From positions 62,001-126,000 of the forward strand of contig NZ_JACOQI010000007.1 of NCBI RefSeq assembly GCF_014297285.1: 64,000 nt of DNA. The letters run 5' to 3'. The stretch is from Dysosmobacter segnis (GTDB taxonomy: Bacteria; Bacillota; Clostridia; Oscillospirales; Oscillospiraceae). Position 1 is the stretch's first letter, and each line of letters begins with the position of its first letter. Made by a program: the position numbers and the translations under genes. This document shows, piece after piece, positions 14,802 through 23,411 of this stretch. The notes below the pieces were generated by a model that searched no databases, was not told the DNA's origin, and saw only the letters and a program-made list of their open reading frames with translations.

Positions 14802-15497
14802 ATGCCGATTTTAGAATGTAACCAGCTCTCCAAGAGCTACGGCAAGGTTCCGGCGCTGGATGGCGTCAGCTTTGCCATTGAGCCGGGCCGGATCGTGGGC
14901 CTTTTAGGTCCCAACGGCAGCGGCAAGACCACCCTCATCAAGCTGGCCAATGGCCTGCTGACCCCCAGCAGCGGGGAAATTTTGATCGACGGCAGGACCC
15001 CCGGCCGGGAGACCCACGCCATGGTCAGCTATCTGCCGGAGCGCACCGCCATCCCCACCTGGATGAGCGCCGGTCAGCTCATGGATTTTTACGAGGATTT
15101 CTACCCGGACTTCCGCCGTCAGGCTGCGGAGGAGATGCTTCACCATCTGAACATCCAGCCCAAGCAGCGGATCAAGCAGATGAGCAAGGGCACCCGGGAA
15201 AAGGTTCAGCTCATTATGGTCATGAGCCGGGCCGCCCGGCTGTATCTGCTGGACGAGCCCATCGGCGGCGTGGACCCCGCCACACGGGATTATATTCTCT
15301 CCACCATTATTTCCAACTATAACCCCGATGCCGCCGTGGTCATTTCCACCCACCTCATTGCCGACGTGGAAAAGGTACTGGATGAGGTGGTGTTCATCGA
15401 CCGGGGGCATCTGGTGCTACAGTCCTCCGTGGATCAGATTCGGGAGGAAAAGGGCATGAGCGTGGACGCGCTGTTCCGGGAGGTGTTCAAATGCTGA
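14802..15497 (+). CDS. ABC transporter ATP-binding protein (YtrB-like)
   Basis: 231 residues. Walker A GPNGSGKT (36-43), Walker B LYLLDEP (147-153) and the H loop in ISTHL are intact. The signature is MSKGTREK instead of LSGGQ, which is common in the YtrB/EcsA-like exporter group. The ATG at 14802 follows AAAAGGAG at good distance; longer in-frame starts lie inside gntR and are unlikely. Its 3' end overlaps the permease gene by 7 bp, so translation is coupled. Confidence 0.93.
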   Translation: MPILECNQLSKSYGKVPALDGVSFAIEPGRIVGLLGPNGSGKTTLIKLANGLLTPSSGEILIDGRTPGRETHAMVSYLPERTAIPTWMSAGQLMDFYEDFYPDFRRQAAEEMLHHLNIQPKQRIKQMSKGTREKVQLIMVMSRAARLYLLDEPIGGVDPATRDYILSTIISNYNPDAAVVISTHLIADVEKVLDEVVFIDRGHLVLQSSVDQIREEKGMSVDALFREVFKC

Positions 15498-16315
15498 GAA
15501 AGTTGTTGAAGCATGAGTTCCGGGCCACCGGCCGGATCATGCTGCCCCTGTTCGGCATCCTGCTGCTGGTGTCTGTGGGTGCCAATTTCTCCAGCCGGGG
15601 TATGCTGAATTCTGACAGCTCCCTCCTGCGCACGCTGGGTACCATCTTCATCATGCTGTTCATCGTGGGGATCTTCGCCGTGGGAATCATCTCTTTTGTG
15701 TTGATGATCAACCGGTTTTACAAAAATCTCCTGCAGGACGAGGGCTACGTAATGATGACCCTTCCGGTGTGCGTCCACCAACAGATCTGGAGCAAGCTCA
15801 TCGTCTCTACCGTCTGGTTCGCCGCCACTGTTGTGGTGATCGGTCTCTCCTGCTGCATCATGGCCTTTGACATCCGTTTTGTGGGTGATCTGTGGCACGG
15901 CTTCCTGAATCTGCTGGACTACGCAGTCCGGATAAACCACCTGGATCTGGTGGCCAACGGCGCGGCCTTCGCCGTGGAACTGCTGCTTTTGTGCGTACTG
16001 GGCTCCTTCGGCCTGTGTCTGCGCTTTTATTCGGCCATGTCCATCGGCTTCAGTTTTCCCAATCACAAGGGGCTTCTGAGCGTGGCATTCTATATCGCAA
16101 CGGGCATTGCTCTCCAGATTCTGGGCGGCCTCGGCATGGCACTGGTGAACGATTCCTGGTTCCACCGGCTTCTGCTGGGCTGGGAGCCCAACGTTTCCGT
16201 TGTGGCCGGTATGCACCTGGGTATGTGGTTTTTGATCATTCTGGAACTTATTTACTGTGCCGTTTTCTATTTCTTAACAGTTTACTTCTTGCAAAAACAC
16301 CTGAATCTGGAGTAA
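15491..16315 (+). CDS. ABC exporter permease subunit
   Basis: 274 residues with six to seven predicted membrane helices (first about 17-35, last about 243-266), no signal peptide and no conserved enzyme motif. Overlap with the ATPase gene and shared promoter with the gntR gene make it the membrane part of this exporter. The substrate is unknown. It ends before a terminator. Confidence 0.85.
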   Translation: MLRKLLKHEFRATGRIMLPLFGILLLVSVGANFSSRGMLNSDSSLLRTLGTIFIMLFIVGIFAVGIISFVLMINRFYKNLLQDEGYVMMTLPVCVHQQIWSKLIVSTVWFAATVVVIGLSCCIMAFDIRFVGDLWHGFLNLLDYAVRINHLDLVANGAAFAVELLLLCVLGSFGLCLRFYSAMSIGFSFPNHKGLLSVAFYIATGIALQILGGLGMALVNDSWFHRLLLGWEPNVSVVAGMHLGMWFLIILELIYCAVFYFLTVYFLQKHLNLE

Positions 16316-16330
16316 ACTATGATAGCCGAT

Positions 16331-16361
16331 GCCCCGGCGGTCACACGCCGGGGCAATTTTT
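16331..16361 (+). terminator. Terminator after ABC operon
   Basis: GCCCCGGCG / CGCCGGGGC stem, loop GTCACA, then AATTTTTA. Confidence 0.85.
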
Positions 16362-16377
16362 ATGCAAGGGGGACCTC

Positions 16378-16848
16378 ATGGCCTTTTGGGAAACCGTTCT
16401 GAGAAAGTACATTATGACCATGGCCATCGCCGCCGTTCCGGTGGTGGAGCTGCGGGGAGCCATCCCCGCCGGGATCGCCGCCGGGCTGGACCCGTGGCTG
16501 GCCTGCGGCGCTGCCATCTTCGGCAACCTGCTGCCAGTGCCCTTTATCATCCTGCTGGTGCGTCAGGTCTTTGACCGGCTGCGGAAGCACGCCTTCTTCG
16601 CTCCGAAGATCGATGCCTTGGAGCGCCGTGCCCACCTGAAGGGGCGTCTGGTGCGGAAATACCGTCTGCTGGGGCTGATGCTGTTCGTGGCCATCCCCCT
16701 GCCGGGGACCGGAGCCTGGACCGGGGCTCTGATTGCGGCCTTTCTGAACATCCGCCTGCGCCACGCTCTGCCTGCCATCACGCTGGGACTGCTCATTGCC
16801 GGAAGTCTCGTGACCCTGATGACGCTGGGGCTGATCCACCTGCTCTGA
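16378..16848 (+). CDS. Small multidrug export family protein (COG2426-like)
   Basis: 156 residues with about four membrane helices, the E-L-R-G-A-I-P block near residue 25 and FVAIPLPGTGAWTGAL near residue 105, both typical of this family. Family members are annotated as small multidrug exporters on weak evidence; true substrates are unknown. GGGGGACCTC is the ribosome site. A longer in-frame ORF starting inside the permease gene was rejected for lack of a ribosome site. Confidence 0.8.
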   Translation: MAFWETVLRKYIMTMAIAAVPVVELRGAIPAGIAAGLDPWLACGAAIFGNLLPVPFIILLVRQVFDRLRKHAFFAPKIDALERRAHLKGRLVRKYRLLGLMLFVAIPLPGTGAWTGALIAAFLNIRLRHALPAITLGLLIAGSLVTLMTLGLIHLL

Positions 16849-16902
16849 CACGGCTTGCCCCGTTTTCAACTGCAGGATCGCTTTTGATCTGATTCCGCCA
16901 AG

Positions 16903-16941
16903 CAACAGGCCAGGCATTCATTTTGGATGCCTGGCCTGTTG
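16903..16941 (+). terminator. Upstream terminator hairpin flanking repeat copy 4
   Basis: CAACAGGCCAGGCAT / ATGCCTGGCCTGTTG stem, then TTT and the repeat core. Confidence 0.8.
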
Positions 16942-16944
16942 TTT

Positions 16945-17109
16945 CAGCGTGTTGAAAAAGCCTTTTCTCCCCGCTGAGTAAGTTTTCAGAACTTTTGTAA
17001 AGTTCTGAAAACTTGGGAGATTTCAATGGCGCAGGACACCCTTCTTGGGTTTCCCGCGCACACCCTTCCTTACCATTGCGGAGAATTTACCACTTAATCG
17101 ACAGTCTCC
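16945..17109. repeat. Terminator-associated structured repeat, copy 4
   Basis: CAGCGTGTTGAAAA start, central inverted repeat GTTTTCAGAACTTT / AAAGTTCTGAAAAC, the GCGCAGGACACCC-TTCTT-GGGTTTCCCGCGC hairpin, and the tail CGACAGTCTCC. Two extra bases relative to copy 1 after the central stem break the minus-strand frame. It lies between convergent genes. Confidence 0.85.
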
Positions 17110-17151
17110 AACAACAGGCCGGGCATCCGAATGGATGCCCGGCCTGTTGTT
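17110..17151. terminator. Downstream terminator hairpin flanking repeat copy 4
   Basis: AACAGGCCGGGCATCC / GGATGCCCGGCCTGTT. Compared with 16903-16941, one stem pair is G-C instead of A-T with both arms changed, so the two hairpins are the same structure with compensatory drift. Confidence 0.8.
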
Positions 17152-17162
17152 TCGTTTTAAGA

Positions 17163-17681
17163 TTACTCGTCGGAGAGGACATCCTGCCGGCACGTCCAGT
17201 CACGGCGGCTCTCCCGTCGGTGCATGGCCTCTGCCGCTTCGTTCAGCCATGTGCGCATCTGCTGCGGAGTGATACTGCCAACGCAGTAGCCGCCGATCAG
17301 AGCCAGCTCCACCGCCTTGTCCAGCGCGGGCAGCTTTTCCAGGCAGCCGTCCTCGCAGGCCAGATACACCTTGCACTCCGGCAGCCTGCGCCGCACCTCG
17401 ATGGCGATGTCGCAGCGGGCGGAAACGTCCTTGGTATCCTCCGCCGCCGGGGAAAAATCGGTTTCCAGCAGCAAAAGATCCACGTTCTCCGCCTCACACT
17501 GCCAGATCACATCCTCGCCGTGGTCGGAGAGGATGCCCAGGGGTCTGCATCCCCCCAGCCGCGCAAGCCAGTCTGCCGCCCGACGGGTCATAGCAGATGT
17601 GGTAAAGCATACCGCCGCTCTGGGCGGCGTCGGCTCCGTTCCGCCGCAGGTGGACAGCTCCCGCTTTTGGAAAGTGCTCAT
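17163..17681 (-). CDS. Unknown protein, possibly receiver-like fold, third gene of zinc-ribbon operon
   Basis: 172 residues, no membrane segment, seven cysteines but no CxxC pair. The middle (about 45-140) alternates hydrophobic strands and helices; VDLLLLETDF followed by an acidic, variable loop and CKVYLACEDG looks like the alpha/beta pattern of a response-regulator receiver, though no clean phosphorylation pocket can be shown. Its start overlaps the stop of the preceding zinc-ribbon gene in ATGA (17678-17681). Function not recognised. Confidence 0.6.
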   Translation of the reverse strand: MSTFQKRELSTCGGTEPTPPRAAVCFTTSAMTRRAADWLARLGGCRPLGILSDHGEDVIWQCEAENVDLLLLETDFSPAAEDTKDVSARCDIAIEVRRRLPECKVYLACEDGCLEKLPALDKAVELALIGGYCVGSITPQQMRTWLNEAAEAMHRRESRRDWTCRQDVLSDE

Positions 17682-17986
17682 CCAGACGCCCCCTTTGCTC
17701 CCGTCTCTTTAGACAGCCACGTCCCACATTCGGGACAGTACACCGCAACGTCCGTGACCACCACACCGCAGCCGGGACAGCAGCGATGGCGGGCGCGGTA
17801 GAAGTCATAGAGGGTCTCCTTTGGCAGCGCCGTGCCGCAGGAGATACAGTCTGTCCGGTAAGCGCCGTTGCCCCTGCCGCAGGCCGGGCAGATCTTGCGT
17901 CCCCGCAGAGTCTCCGGCCCGAAGCCATATTCCAGAAGGGACACCCGGCGCAAGGCCTTTTTGGTTTCCAGGTCATACTCCGTCAT
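17678..17986 (-). CDS. Double zinc-ribbon protein (102 aa)
   Basis: Two zinc ribbons: CPAC...CISC (about 33-50) and CPGC...CPEC (about 70-87), joined by a short helix, with a charged N-terminus MTEYDLETKKALRR. Such ribbons bind nucleic acid or serve as protein docking modules. The ATG at 17986 overlaps the upstream gene's stop (ATGA), which fixes the start against a longer in-frame alternative. Function unknown. Confidence 0.75.
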   Translation of the reverse strand: MTEYDLETKKALRRVSLLEYGFGPETLRGRKICPACGRGNGAYRTDCISCGTALPKETLYDFYRARHRCCPGCGVVVTDVAVYCPECGTWLSKETGAKGASG

Positions 17987-18378
17987 TCGGTTCTTCCCTC
18001 CTCTTCCTCTGTGCCGCCCACCAGCAGCCGTGCCCCGCAGGCGGGGCAGAAGAAGGCGTCCGGGTCTTTCAGCCTGATGCCGCAGTGGTGGCAGAACACA
18101 GGGTATTCGTTCTCCCAGGGGGCGCAGTCCAGACACCGCTCCGCGTTGATGTTGAACATGGCGGAGGATACATACCGGCCGCATTGGGGGCATCGGTCAA
18201 AGGCCCACCGCCCCTCCGTCTCCCACGCGATCTCCAGTGCCTCGTCCTCCGCATCCGCCCGAATGGACTTGGTCACGCAGCACAGCTCACCGGAAATGTC
18301 GCAGTAGAACCGAAAGACCCGCTTACCGCCGGGACCGGCGATGACCCGGTAGGCGGCCGTTTTCTTCGCCTGAACCAT
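17983..18378 (-). CDS. Double zinc-ribbon protein (131 aa), first gene of three-gene operon
   Basis: N-terminal 55 residues form a beta-rich region (YRVIAGPGGKRVFRFYCD), followed by zinc ribbons CPQC...CLDC (about 63-84) and CHHC...CPAC (about 96-113), and an acidic tail. GGGGGAAATACGG precedes the ATG. Coupled by 4-bp overlap to the next gene. No named family recognised. The paired ribbons in two neighbouring genes suggest a common complex. Confidence 0.75.
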   Translation of the reverse strand: MVQAKKTAAYRVIAGPGGKRVFRFYCDISGELCCVTKSIRADAEDEALEIAWETEGRWAFDRCPQCGRYVSSAMFNINAERCLDCAPWENEYPVFCHHCGIRLKDPDAFFCPACGARLLVGGTEEEEGRTE

Positions 18379-18410
18379 CCGTATTTCCCCCTTCTTTCCC
18401 GCTTTTCGCC

Positions 18411-18513
18411 TTGTAAAAACGCCGTGGGGTGTGCTACAATAAAGTGTATGAACTTGAAGCTGGGCAGCGGCTGCCGCCCCGCTTTGACAAATTTACCTCA
18501 CTTTTTGTATAGC
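18411..18513 (+). promoter_or_regulatory. Two candidate promoters before the solute-binding-protein pseudogene
   Basis: TTGTAA (18411-18416) with extended TGC-TACAAT (18432-18440), and TTGACA (18484-18489) with TATAGC (18508-18513), each 18 bp apart. A hairpin CCCTAAT-TTCTCCGA-ATTAGGG (about 18536-18557) lies in the leader. The remainder of 18379-18636 shows no gene. Confidence 0.5.
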
Positions 18514-18636
18514 ATGGATCTCTTATTTTGTTAACCCTAATTTCTCCGAATTAGGGGCCTGAAGGCTAAATTTTACCGAAAAGCTTCAAAAATACCGCTG
18601 ATTTATGAACAGCTTCTCGATTTTGGAGGGTTTCCC

Positions 18637-19976
18637 ATGAAAAAGCGTCTGTTTTCCCTGCTGCTGGTATCCGCCCTTGTGTTTACCCTCTCCGGCTGCG
18701 GAGAGAAGTCCCTGCTCCGGGAGAGCGACCCGGTGACGCTGAACTTCTGGCACGTTTACGGCGAGCAGTCCGGCTCGCCTATGGATCTGCTGGTGCAGGA
18801 ATTCAACCGTACCGTGGGGCAGAAGAAGGCGTCCGGGTACAGGTGACCAATCTCAGCAGTGCCTCCAAGATCGGCGGCTTCCTCAAGGAAGCCCAGAAGG
18901 GCGGCAGAGACGCACCGGAAATGCCCGATCTGTTCACCTGCCACATCAGCGACGCCACGGCGCTGGGCTCGGACAATCTGGTAGATTGGAACGCTTGGTT
19001 TACGGCGGAGGAGCTCTCTAACTTTGTCCCCGGCTTTCTGGCCGACGGCATGACGGAGGACGGAACCCTGCTTCTCTTCCCTATTTCCAAATCCACCCAG
19101 CTTCTGATGTGCAACGGCAGCGGCTTCGCCCGCTTTTCTCAGGCCACCGGCGTCAGTTACGCAGACCTTTCCACATGGGAGAGCTTTTACGATGCTGCCG
19201 GAAAGTTCTATGACTGGTCCGGCGGCGAGGCCTTCTGCGCACTGGACTATCCCATCCGTTCTGTAGAATTGAACGCATTGGAGCACGGCAGCGGTGATTT
19301 TTACACAAAAAACGGCTGGTATGATACCAATAATGCCGTATTCAAGGAGAGCTGGATGCAGTTCGCCCGCTCTCTGGCTCAGGGCCACGTGGTGGTCTCC
19401 GATCTCTATTCCAACACGCAGGTCATGACAGGCGATGTGCTCTCCGGCCTCGGCTCCTTCGCGGCGATTCTCTACTACAACGATACCGTCACCTATCAGG
19501 ACGGGACACAGGAGCCTATGGATCTCCATGTGCTGCCCATGCCGAAAACGGCCGGGGTGGATGCCCTCATGACGCAGGCGGGCGTGGGGCTGTGTGCCTA
19601 CAAGACCACCGCTCAGAAGGCAGAGGCCGCCGCGCTGTTTGTCCGCTGGCTGACGGAAAACGAACGAAATCTGGACTTCGTGGCTCAGACCGGCTATATG
19701 CCGGTGCGGAACGGCGCCTTTGACGCCATCGAAAATTATGACAAGTTCCCGGAACCGATTGAAAGCTACCGTCAGCTTTACGCAGCCCTGAAAATCATGT
19801 AGGAAAGCTACACTCCCTTATCCGAGCCTCGCTTTGAGGGCTACTACGGAAAGGTCAGCCAACTTTATGATGGTCTGCGGAAAATGCAGCAGGAGCTTCC
19901 CGGCCGTGCTGCTGCCGGTGAAAGCATTGACGCACTGGCAGGGGAAACCTGGGCGCTGCTGTGTGCTATCCATTGA
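18637..19976 (+). pseudogene. ABC-type extracellular solute-binding lipoprotein, frameshifted and nonsense-mutated
   Basis: Starts with a lipoprotein signal (MKKRLFSLLLVSALVFTLSGC) and the family-1 sugar-binding opening VTLNFWHVYGEQSG. At about 18827 the frame is lost: the sequence AAGGCGTCCGG would read on correctly as AAGGGCGTCCGG, so one G is missing. The rest continues in another frame through normal solute-binding features. An in-frame TAG at 19800-19802 is followed by 57 further sensible codons (ESYTPLSEPRFEGYYGKV...) up to TGA at 19974-19976. Two independent lesions argue for decay, though a sequencing error at the G run is possible for the first. No permease or ATPase genes accompany it. 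Confidence 0.8.
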
Positions 19977-20009
19977 GAACACTGTCATGCTGAAAGAGGG
20001 GGACAGCCC

Positions 20010-21715
20010 ATGTCCGGGTTTTCTTTTTCCAAGCTGAAACAGGCCAAGCCCTCCATGCGACGGCGGCTGTTTCTCTATATGGGCGCACTGGCGGCGCTGC
20101 TGCTGGTAACGCTGTTCGCCGTCCTCCTTCTGTTGGGACAGTTGAAAAGCCCACGGGAGGAACTGGTAAAGACACTGACCTTCCGGATGGAGGCCTTTCA
20201 GTCGGACATGGAATCCCTGTGGCGGAATGTCTCCGTAATGGGGCTTCATCTCTCCGAGGACATGACCGCCATTCTGGAAAAACAGACAACGGATCTTTCC
20301 GACCTAAACGGAGACGCGGATGCTGTGGAGCGGCTGGAGGATGCCATGTTGGAGCCGCTGTGCCAGTATGTCCGTCAGACGGACTGCTCCGGCGCGTTTG
20401 TGATGCTGAACACCTCTCCCTTGTCAGCAATACTGAATCCTTCAGCGGCCTGTATGTCCAGCGGAGCAACGCCGCCCACACCACAAGTGGGCTGCTGCTC
20501 TACCGCGGCATGGCGGACATCGGACGGCGGCATGATGTGATGCCCCACCGGAAATGGGCGCAGGAGTTTGACCTGTCGGAGTTCCCCGGCTTTGCCGAAC
20601 ATCTGAAAACGGCATCCGTTCCCATTGAGCGTGACTGCCGGACAACCTCACTGCTGACCCTGCCCGACACCTCTGAACGCGCGATCCTTCTGACAGTTCC
20701 CATGCTGGGTGTGGATGGTACTGTATACGGTTTGTGCGGCTTTGCAGTAAACCAGACCTACTTCTCCTCTCACCATGTTCAGCCCTCCGGCATCAACCGT
20801 CTGGCCTGTATCCTGTCGGACAGTGCGGCGGGGCTGGATATTTCAAAGGGCCTTCTGGCCTATCCCGCAAATGGCTTCTGCTTTGTCCCGGACGAGTTGC
20901 TGACGGAAAAACCGCTCCAGGAAGGGCTAACCTCCTACACCGGAGCGGAGCTGTCCTTCGTGGGCCTGTCCCGGCCCTTCATGGCCGCCGACGGGGACGT
21001 GGAACCGCATATTCTCACGGTGCTGATCCCCAAAAGCGATTACGCTAACCTCCTGCTGAAGAGCCGGTTGGAGATCGGCGGGCTGCTGATGCTGCTGGTA
21101 TTTTTCGGTGGAGCCTGCTGTCTGTTTTACACGCGGCGTTATTTCAGGCCCATTCTGGAAGACATTGATCATGTCACCGAGATCGGCGGTGATGAGGGAC
21201 AGCCCTTTTTTGAAGAACTTCTGCCCCTTTCCACCAAACTCCGTGACCACGAACAGACCATTACCGATCTGGAAACAGAAAAACAGGATCTACAGGGGCA
21301 GATGGAGCAGGTGGAGGCCAACGCCAAGCGCTTGGCGCAAAAACGAAAGGACGAAATTGACCCGGAAGAGTATCATGTGTTCCTTTCTTCCTATCAAAAG
21401 CTGGGGGCCGAATCTCGGGCTGTGATCGATGCAATGGTTGACGGAGTCAGTGCTCAGGTGCTTGCGGAACAGCTCGGAAAAAAGATGAGCACAGTCTACT
21501 CCTACCGTCGGGATATTTACGAAAAGGTGGGTATTCAGGGGGAGAACAAGCTCCAGCAGCTCCGTGTCCGCGTCTCGCTCATGCGGCGGGAGCAAACAGA
21601 ATACGGCGGTTCCCCCGCCCCCTCTAACGGCGAAAACGCCGGGCAAGCGGTAAATCCCAACTGTTCACGGGCTGAAAGTGTAAACACTTTCAGCCCGTGT
21701 TTTTATATATCCTAA
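20010..21715 (+). pseudogene. Membrane sensor with C-terminal HTH domain, frameshifted
   Basis: N-terminal frame: membrane helix (about 24-44) and start of an extracytoplasmic sensor, ending off-frame at 20540. From about 20426 the correct sequence continues one frame over (SNTESFSGLYVQRSN), as expected for one lost base in the TCTCCCTTG tract. That frame gives the rest of the sensor, a second membrane helix, a coiled coil (about 21240-21340), and a LuxR/sigma-like HTH (SAQVLAEQLGKKMSTVYSYR). It then reads through the terminator at 21667-21706, so the native stop may also be lost. It probably regulated the adjacent solute-binding gene. Confidence 0.75.
21667..21706 (+). terminator. Terminator overlapping the 3' end of the HTH-sensor pseudogene
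   Basis: ACGGGCTGAAAGTG-TAAA-CACTTTCAGCCCGT followed by GTTTTTATAT. It lies inside the open frame that stops at 21715. Confidence 0.9.
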
Positions 21716-21822
21716 TTCCCTTTTGTCTTTCTATGCCCTCTGAAACCATCGAAGATACAAGGCTCTGGATCCTTTTAGAATACAAAGTCAAACTGGAACC
21801 TTGTTATAAAGGAACCCCGACA

Positions 21823-21865
21823 GACATCGCAAAGCGATGATCTGTCGGGGTTTTCCCGGATTCAG
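21823..21865. terminator. Bidirectional hairpin at the end of the rnf operon
   Basis: AACCCCGACAGA / TCTGTCGGGGTT arms with an inner ATCGC/GCGAT stem. TTTT follows on the plus strand; a weak TTCCTTT follows on the minus strand for rnfB. The rest of 21716-21919 shows nothing recognisable. Confidence 0.65.
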
Positions 21866-21919
21866 TTGTGATCTCGATCAAAGACGGACTGCGCCGGGAT
21901 TTGATCCGTAGACGGAGTC

Positions 21920-22810
21920 TTAGGCCTGAGGAGCAGCCTCTTCCGCAGCCTTCTTGGCAGCGGCGGCCTTCTCAGCCTGAGCCTTCTTGATGGCCTTATA
22001 CTTTTCCTTCTCCTCAGCGGTGGCCTTGGGGAGGATGGCGTCACGGGGGCAGACCTTGGTGCAGAGCTTGCAGCCCACGCACTTGTCATAGTCGATGACG
22101 GCCACGCCGTTGACCACATGGATGGCGTCCTTCTTGCACTCCTTCTCGCACAGGCCGCAGCCGATGCAGGAGTTGCCGCAGACGCTCATAGCAGCCTTAC
22201 CCTTATCCAGGTTGGCGCAGGCCACATGGACCTTCTTGCTGGCGGGCACGGAGGTAATCAGGCCGCGGGGGCAGGCCTTCATGCAGGCGCCGCAGTTGGT
22301 GCACTTCTCAGGGTCCACAACGGCGGTGCCGTTGGGGCCGATGGACATAGCGCCGAACTGGCAGGCGTTCACGCAGGAGCCGAAGCCCAGGCAGCCGAAG
22401 CGGCAGTCCAGAGGACCGGCAGCAATCTTGGTGGCAGAGAGGCAGTCATGCACGCCCACATACTCAAAGCGCTTCTTAGCAGCCTCGCCGCCGTTGCAGC
22501 GGACGAAGGCCACCTGACGCTCACCGGTGGGAGCAGCCATGCCCATGATCTCAGCGATGGCAGCAGCATTGTCGGGGCCTGCGGGAGCGCAAGCGGTGAC
22601 AGGAGCGTTGCCGGCCAGGATGGCAGCAGCACAGCCGCCGCATCCGGGGTAGCCGCAGCCGCCGCAGTTAGCGCCGGCCAGATGGCTGAGGATAGCCTCC
22701 TCGCGGGGATCCTTTTTGACCTCAAAGATCTTGGAAGCCACGGACAGGATCAGTCCGAACAGAGCGCCCAGAGCGCCCAGAACTGCGATAGCAGCAATAA
22801 TATTTCCCAT
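21920..22810 (-). CDS. rnfB: Rnf complex subunit B (ferredoxin-like)
   Basis: Takes electrons from reduced ferredoxin into the Rnf pump. N-terminal membrane anchor (about 3-25), then the RnfB four-Cys domain with ANCGGCGYPGC and ACAP, then tandem ferredoxin-type 4Fe-4S motifs (CRFGCLGFGSCVNAC, CTNCGACMKACP, CIGCGLCEKEC, CVGCKLCTKVCP). The C-terminus is an Ala/Lys/Glu-rich tail of about 35 residues. Last gene of rnfCDGEAB. Confidence 0.96.
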   Translation of the reverse strand: MGNIIAAIAVLGALGALFGLILSVASKIFEVKKDPREEAILSHLAGANCGGCGYPGCGGCAAAILAGNAPVTACAPAGPDNAAAIAEIMGMAAPTGERQVAFVRCNGGEAAKKRFEYVGVHDCLSATKIAAGPLDCRFGCLGFGSCVNACQFGAMSIGPNGTAVVDPEKCTNCGACMKACPRGLITSVPASKKVHVACANLDKGKAAMSVCGNSCIGCGLCEKECKKDAIHVVNGVAVIDYDKCVGCKLCTKVCPRDAILPKATAEEKEKYKAIKKAQAEKAAAAKKAAEEAAPQA

Positions 22811-22823
22811 CTTTCCTACCTCC

Positions 22824-23411
22824 TTACCAAACCTTCAGGCCGGAGAAGCCCATAAAGGCCAGAGCCATCAGGCCGGCGGTGATCAGCGCGATGGGGAAAC
22901 CGTCCCAGCACTTGGGATAGTCAGCGAACACCAGACGCTCACGGATGCTGGCGAACAGCACGATGGCCAGCAGGAAGCCCAGACCGCCGGTGATGCCGTA
23001 GACCACAGACTCAATGAAGTTGTAGCCATTCTGCACGTTCAGCAGCACAACGCCCAGAACTGCGCAGTTGGTGGTGATCAGGGGCAGATACACGCCAAGA
23101 GCGGTATACAGAGCGGGCATGGCCTTCTGGAGGAACATCTCGATGAACTGCACCAGAGAAGCGATGACCAGAATGAATGCCACGGTCTGCATGTAAGCCA
23201 GATCCAGGGGGATCAGGATGTACTTGTTCACCACAAAGCACACAGCGGAGGCCAGACCCATAACGAAGGTAACGGCCACGCCCATGCCCACTGCGGTATC
23301 CACCTTCTTGGAAACGCCCAGGAAGGGGCAGCAGCCCAGGAACTGGGAGAAGATGAAGTTGTTTGCCAGGATTGCGCCCAGCGTGATCGAAAGCAGCTTA
23401 AAGATTTCCAT
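22824..23411 (-). CDS. rnfA: Rnf complex subunit A
   Basis: 195-residue integral membrane protein with six predicted helices and the conserved [17 protein letters not shown] block near residue 20. RnfA and RnfE are inverted-topology homologues that together form the ion and electron path through the membrane. Its ATG shares one base with the stop of rnfE. Confidence 0.96.
   Translation of the reverse strand: MEIFKLLSITLGAILANNFIFSQFLGCCPFLGVSKKVDTAVGMGVAVTFVMGLASAVCFVVNKYILIPLDLAYMQTVAFILVIASLVQFIEMFLQKAMPALYTALGVYLPLITTNCAVLGVVLLNVQNGYNFIESVVYGITGGLGFLLAIVLFASIRERLVFADYPKCWDGFPIALITAGLMALAFMGFSGLKVW

Noticed and set aside
18820..18846. Programmed frameshift in the solute-binding gene
   Set aside because: No slippery heptamer, internal Shine-Dalgarno or downstream pseudoknot is apparent; a missing G explains it.
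19800..19802. In-frame TAG as a possible pyrrolysine or recoding event
   Set aside because: The same gene also has a one-base deletion upstream, no pyrrolysine machinery is seen, and the simplest reading is pseudogene decay.
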